Of a DNA stretch of 7,392 nt, positions 6,190-7,392 are shown in pieces. The DNA is from Comamonadaceae bacterium (GTDB lineage: Bacteria > Pseudomonadota > Gammaproteobacteria > Burkholderiales > Burkholderiaceae_C): assembly GCA_947451445.1 (NCBI GenBank), contig CANFZJ010000158.1, positions 1 through 7,392 of the forward strand, in the 5' to 3' direction. How positions within the stretch are numbered: position 1 is the first letter of the stretch; the number at the start of each line of letters is the position of its first letter. The position numbers and the translations under genes were made by a program. The notes beneath the pieces are model-generated. The model was not told the DNA's origin. It saw only the letters and a program-made list of their open reading frames with translations, and made no database searches.

Positions 6190-7392
6190 TCACTTTCTGG
6201 GTCCGGTGATGATTTTTGGGATGCCCCCGGCGCGGCTTTGGCACAGCATCCACAGCATGTGCAACGCGTCGGGGCCGTCGTCGTGGTCGGCCTCGGGCCA
6301 GTGGCGCAGCTGCTCGTTCAGCACCGTGTGCGACTGGTGGAACAAGATCAGGCCGTTGGCCACATGCGGGCTCAGCGACTCAATGCGCAGGTCTTTGTCG
6401 GTATGCGGGTGCAAGGCAATGGCAGGCACAGGCACGCCCAGCTTGGCCGATTGCTTGACCAGTTCTTGCCTAAAGAATTCTTGGAACTGGATGGACTCCA
6501 CACCCCACACCAGGCAGTGGTATTCCCGCTGGAACTGGATGATCTTGCTGATCTGCCGGTCGGGCACCATGCGGGCCACCGCCGCCTCGACCACCGACAG
6601 CTTGCCGCTCAGGCGGTCAAAGCCGCCCACCAGGCAGGCGCAGGGGTCGCGGCTCTTGTTGTTCTTGCCCAGGCTGGGGTCATGCGCGCCCAGAAACACC
6701 CATTCGCGCTGCGGCTGCACCCAGTACTGCATGCTGGTGAAGAACGCCGCGTCGTCGTTGCTGGGGTCGTTCTGGTACTCGCAGTCAAACGCGTGGTGGT
6801 CGCCCGCCCGCAGCTTCATCAGCTTGACCACGGGGCGCATGGTGGGCCAGCTGGCAATGCCACCGGCATCCATGGCAGCTTGGTGCTGGGCGTAAAACGC
6901 GTCGGCGGTTTCTTCGCCTTCGTTGATAAACAGCTCTTCCCACTGCTGCCACAGGTCCATGCGGTCCGGCCAGCGGGTAATGGCGCGAAACTTCACCCGC
7001 GTCCACAGCGGGTTTTTATGGAACCGGTTTGCCACCGAGTCGTAATGCAAGATGGTGTTCAGGTACACGATGTCCATCGTGCCCTCGGGCGGGCCTAGGG
7101 GAATCACCGTTTTTTTAACCCAACCTTCCACCTTGTCGCGCTGCTCTTTGCTGCGCACGTTCTCGTCGTTTTCAATATCGTCCAGCAGCACCAGGTCGGG
7201 CCGGTATGGGCCATGGCGCAGGCCGCGCATCTTTTTGCCAGAGCCGAATGCCTGTAGCTTGGCCCCGTTGGCGGTGACGATCACGCCCGCGTTCCACACC
7301 CGGCCTGCGCCGCAGGCATCCGGGTAGTCCATGGCCAGCCGAGGGTTGCTCTCCAGCTCCACCTTCACGGCCTCCAGCATGGTGGCGGCCTG
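6190..7392 (-). CDS. Phage terminase large subunit (Mu gp28-like), 5' part outside the window
   Basis: The frame is open through the right edge, so the gene starts beyond 7392. The 400 visible residues lack the N-terminal Walker A. Numbering from the first visible Met, the ATPase part shows Walker B with a strand-ending acidic pair, DLVLLDDIE (62-70), and a downstream YLNTILH segment (106-112) in the position of the coupling motif. The C-terminal nuclease part has the RNase H-like acidic set: HDPSLGKNNKSRD (233-245, Asp234), VWGVE (291-295, Glu295) and DHDDGPDALHML (365-376, Asp368/Asp371). The DPSxGKNNKSRD string is typical of the TIGR01630-type large terminase C-terminus. The protein cuts concatemeric or, in Mu-like phages, host-flanked integrated DNA and drives it into the prohead through the portal encoded next. 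It is the first visible gene of the coupled late operon. The internal Met at 7380 is unlikely to be the true start because it would remove the ATP-binding site. Confidence 0.93.
   Translation of the reverse strand, partial: QAATMLEAVKVELESNPRLAMDYPDACGAGRVWNAGVIVTANGAKLQAFGSGKKMRGLRHGPYRPDLVLLDDIENDENVRSKEQRDKVEGWVKKTVIPLGPPEGTMDIVYLNTILHYDSVANRFHKNPLWTRVKFRAITRWPDRMDLWQQWEELFINEGEETADAFYAQHQAAMDAGGIASWPTMRPVVKLMKLRAGDHHAFDCEYQNDPSNDDAAFFTSMQYWVQPQREWVFLGAHDPSLGKNNKSRDPCACLVGGFDRLSGKLSVVEAAVARMVPDRQISKIIQFQREYHCLVWGVESIQFQEFFRQELVKQSAKLGVPVPAIALHPHTDKDLRIESLSPHVANGLILFHQSHTVLNEQLRHWPEADHDDGPDALHMLWMLCQSRAGGIPKIITGPRK

Larger units (their letters stand above)
2751..7392 (-). mobile_element. 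Mu-like transposable prophage or remnant, one end plus part of the head/packaging operon
   Basis: The element interrupts the SDR coding sequence near 2750 and continues past the right edge of the window. The identity rests on three Mu-type late genes in Mu order (large terminase, DUF935 portal, gpF-like head protein), all on one strand, and on repeated sites next to the host junction. Insertion into an ordinary gene, with no tRNA or integrase att site visible, fits transposition better than site-specific integration. The exact terminal base is not resolved: the host-like sequence could end anywhere from about 2748 to 2752, and no TG dinucleotide sits cleanly at the edge. The transposase, repressor, major head and tail genes are not in the window, and the last two would be expected between gpF and this end in a standard Mu-like genome. 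Confidence 0.75.

Noticed and set aside
5217..6209. 330-codon plus-strand open frame opposite the portal gene
   Set aside because: Antisense shadow of a GC-rich coding region, with biased composition and no recognisable motif.
6238..7098. 286-codon plus-strand open frame opposite the terminase
   Set aside because: Antisense shadow; the terminase frame has catalytic motifs and runs through the whole span.

Overview
The window joins a stretch of bacterial chromosome (about 1-2750) to one end of an integrated Mu-like transposable prophage or remnant (about 2751-7392). High GC, strongly G/C-ending codons, and the ETF-QO and SDR gene types suggest a betaproteobacterium. The family Comamonadaceae (Rhodoferax/Acidovorax-like) is the best guess, made from recalled gene and repeat types and not from a database search.

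Host part. A complete electron-transfer flavoprotein:ubiquinone oxidoreductase gene (216-1913, minus strand) feeds electrons from acyl-CoA and amino-acid dehydrogenation into the quinone pool. Three consecutive perfect hairpins follow its stop codon, and the middle one with its T-rich flank looks like a terminator. A 181-bp divergent intergenic region separates it from a short-chain dehydrogenase/reductase gene on the plus strand (2095-2766). The SDR keeps its cofactor-binding and catalytic motifs but loses homology near residue 218 and stops at residue 223, because the mobile element begins there.

Element part. All element genes lie on the minus strand and are read towards the host SDR. In transcription order they are: the large terminase subunit (start outside the window), a DUF935/Mu gp29-type portal, a small DUF4406 nucleoside-deoxyribosyltransferase-like protein, and a Mu gpF-type head morphogenesis protein with an extra C-terminal domain that may be a BECR-fold nuclease (toxin-like). 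The junctions are a 7-bp gap, a TGATG overlap and an 8-bp overlap, so this is one tightly coupled late operon. A hairpin abuts the gpF stop codon. About 320 bp of non-coding DNA then follows, holding two clear copies and one weaker copy of a roughly 20-bp direct repeat, with the outermost copy at the junction with the SDR. This arrangement resembles the clustered transposase-binding sites at the end of a Mu-like genome.

Main oddity. In Mu-like phages gpF is normally followed by protease/scaffold, major head and the whole tail module. Here the operon stops at gpF and the putative element end follows directly. The element is therefore an internally deleted prophage, a rearranged phage, or a reduced element that kept packaging genes plus a possible MuF-type toxin.
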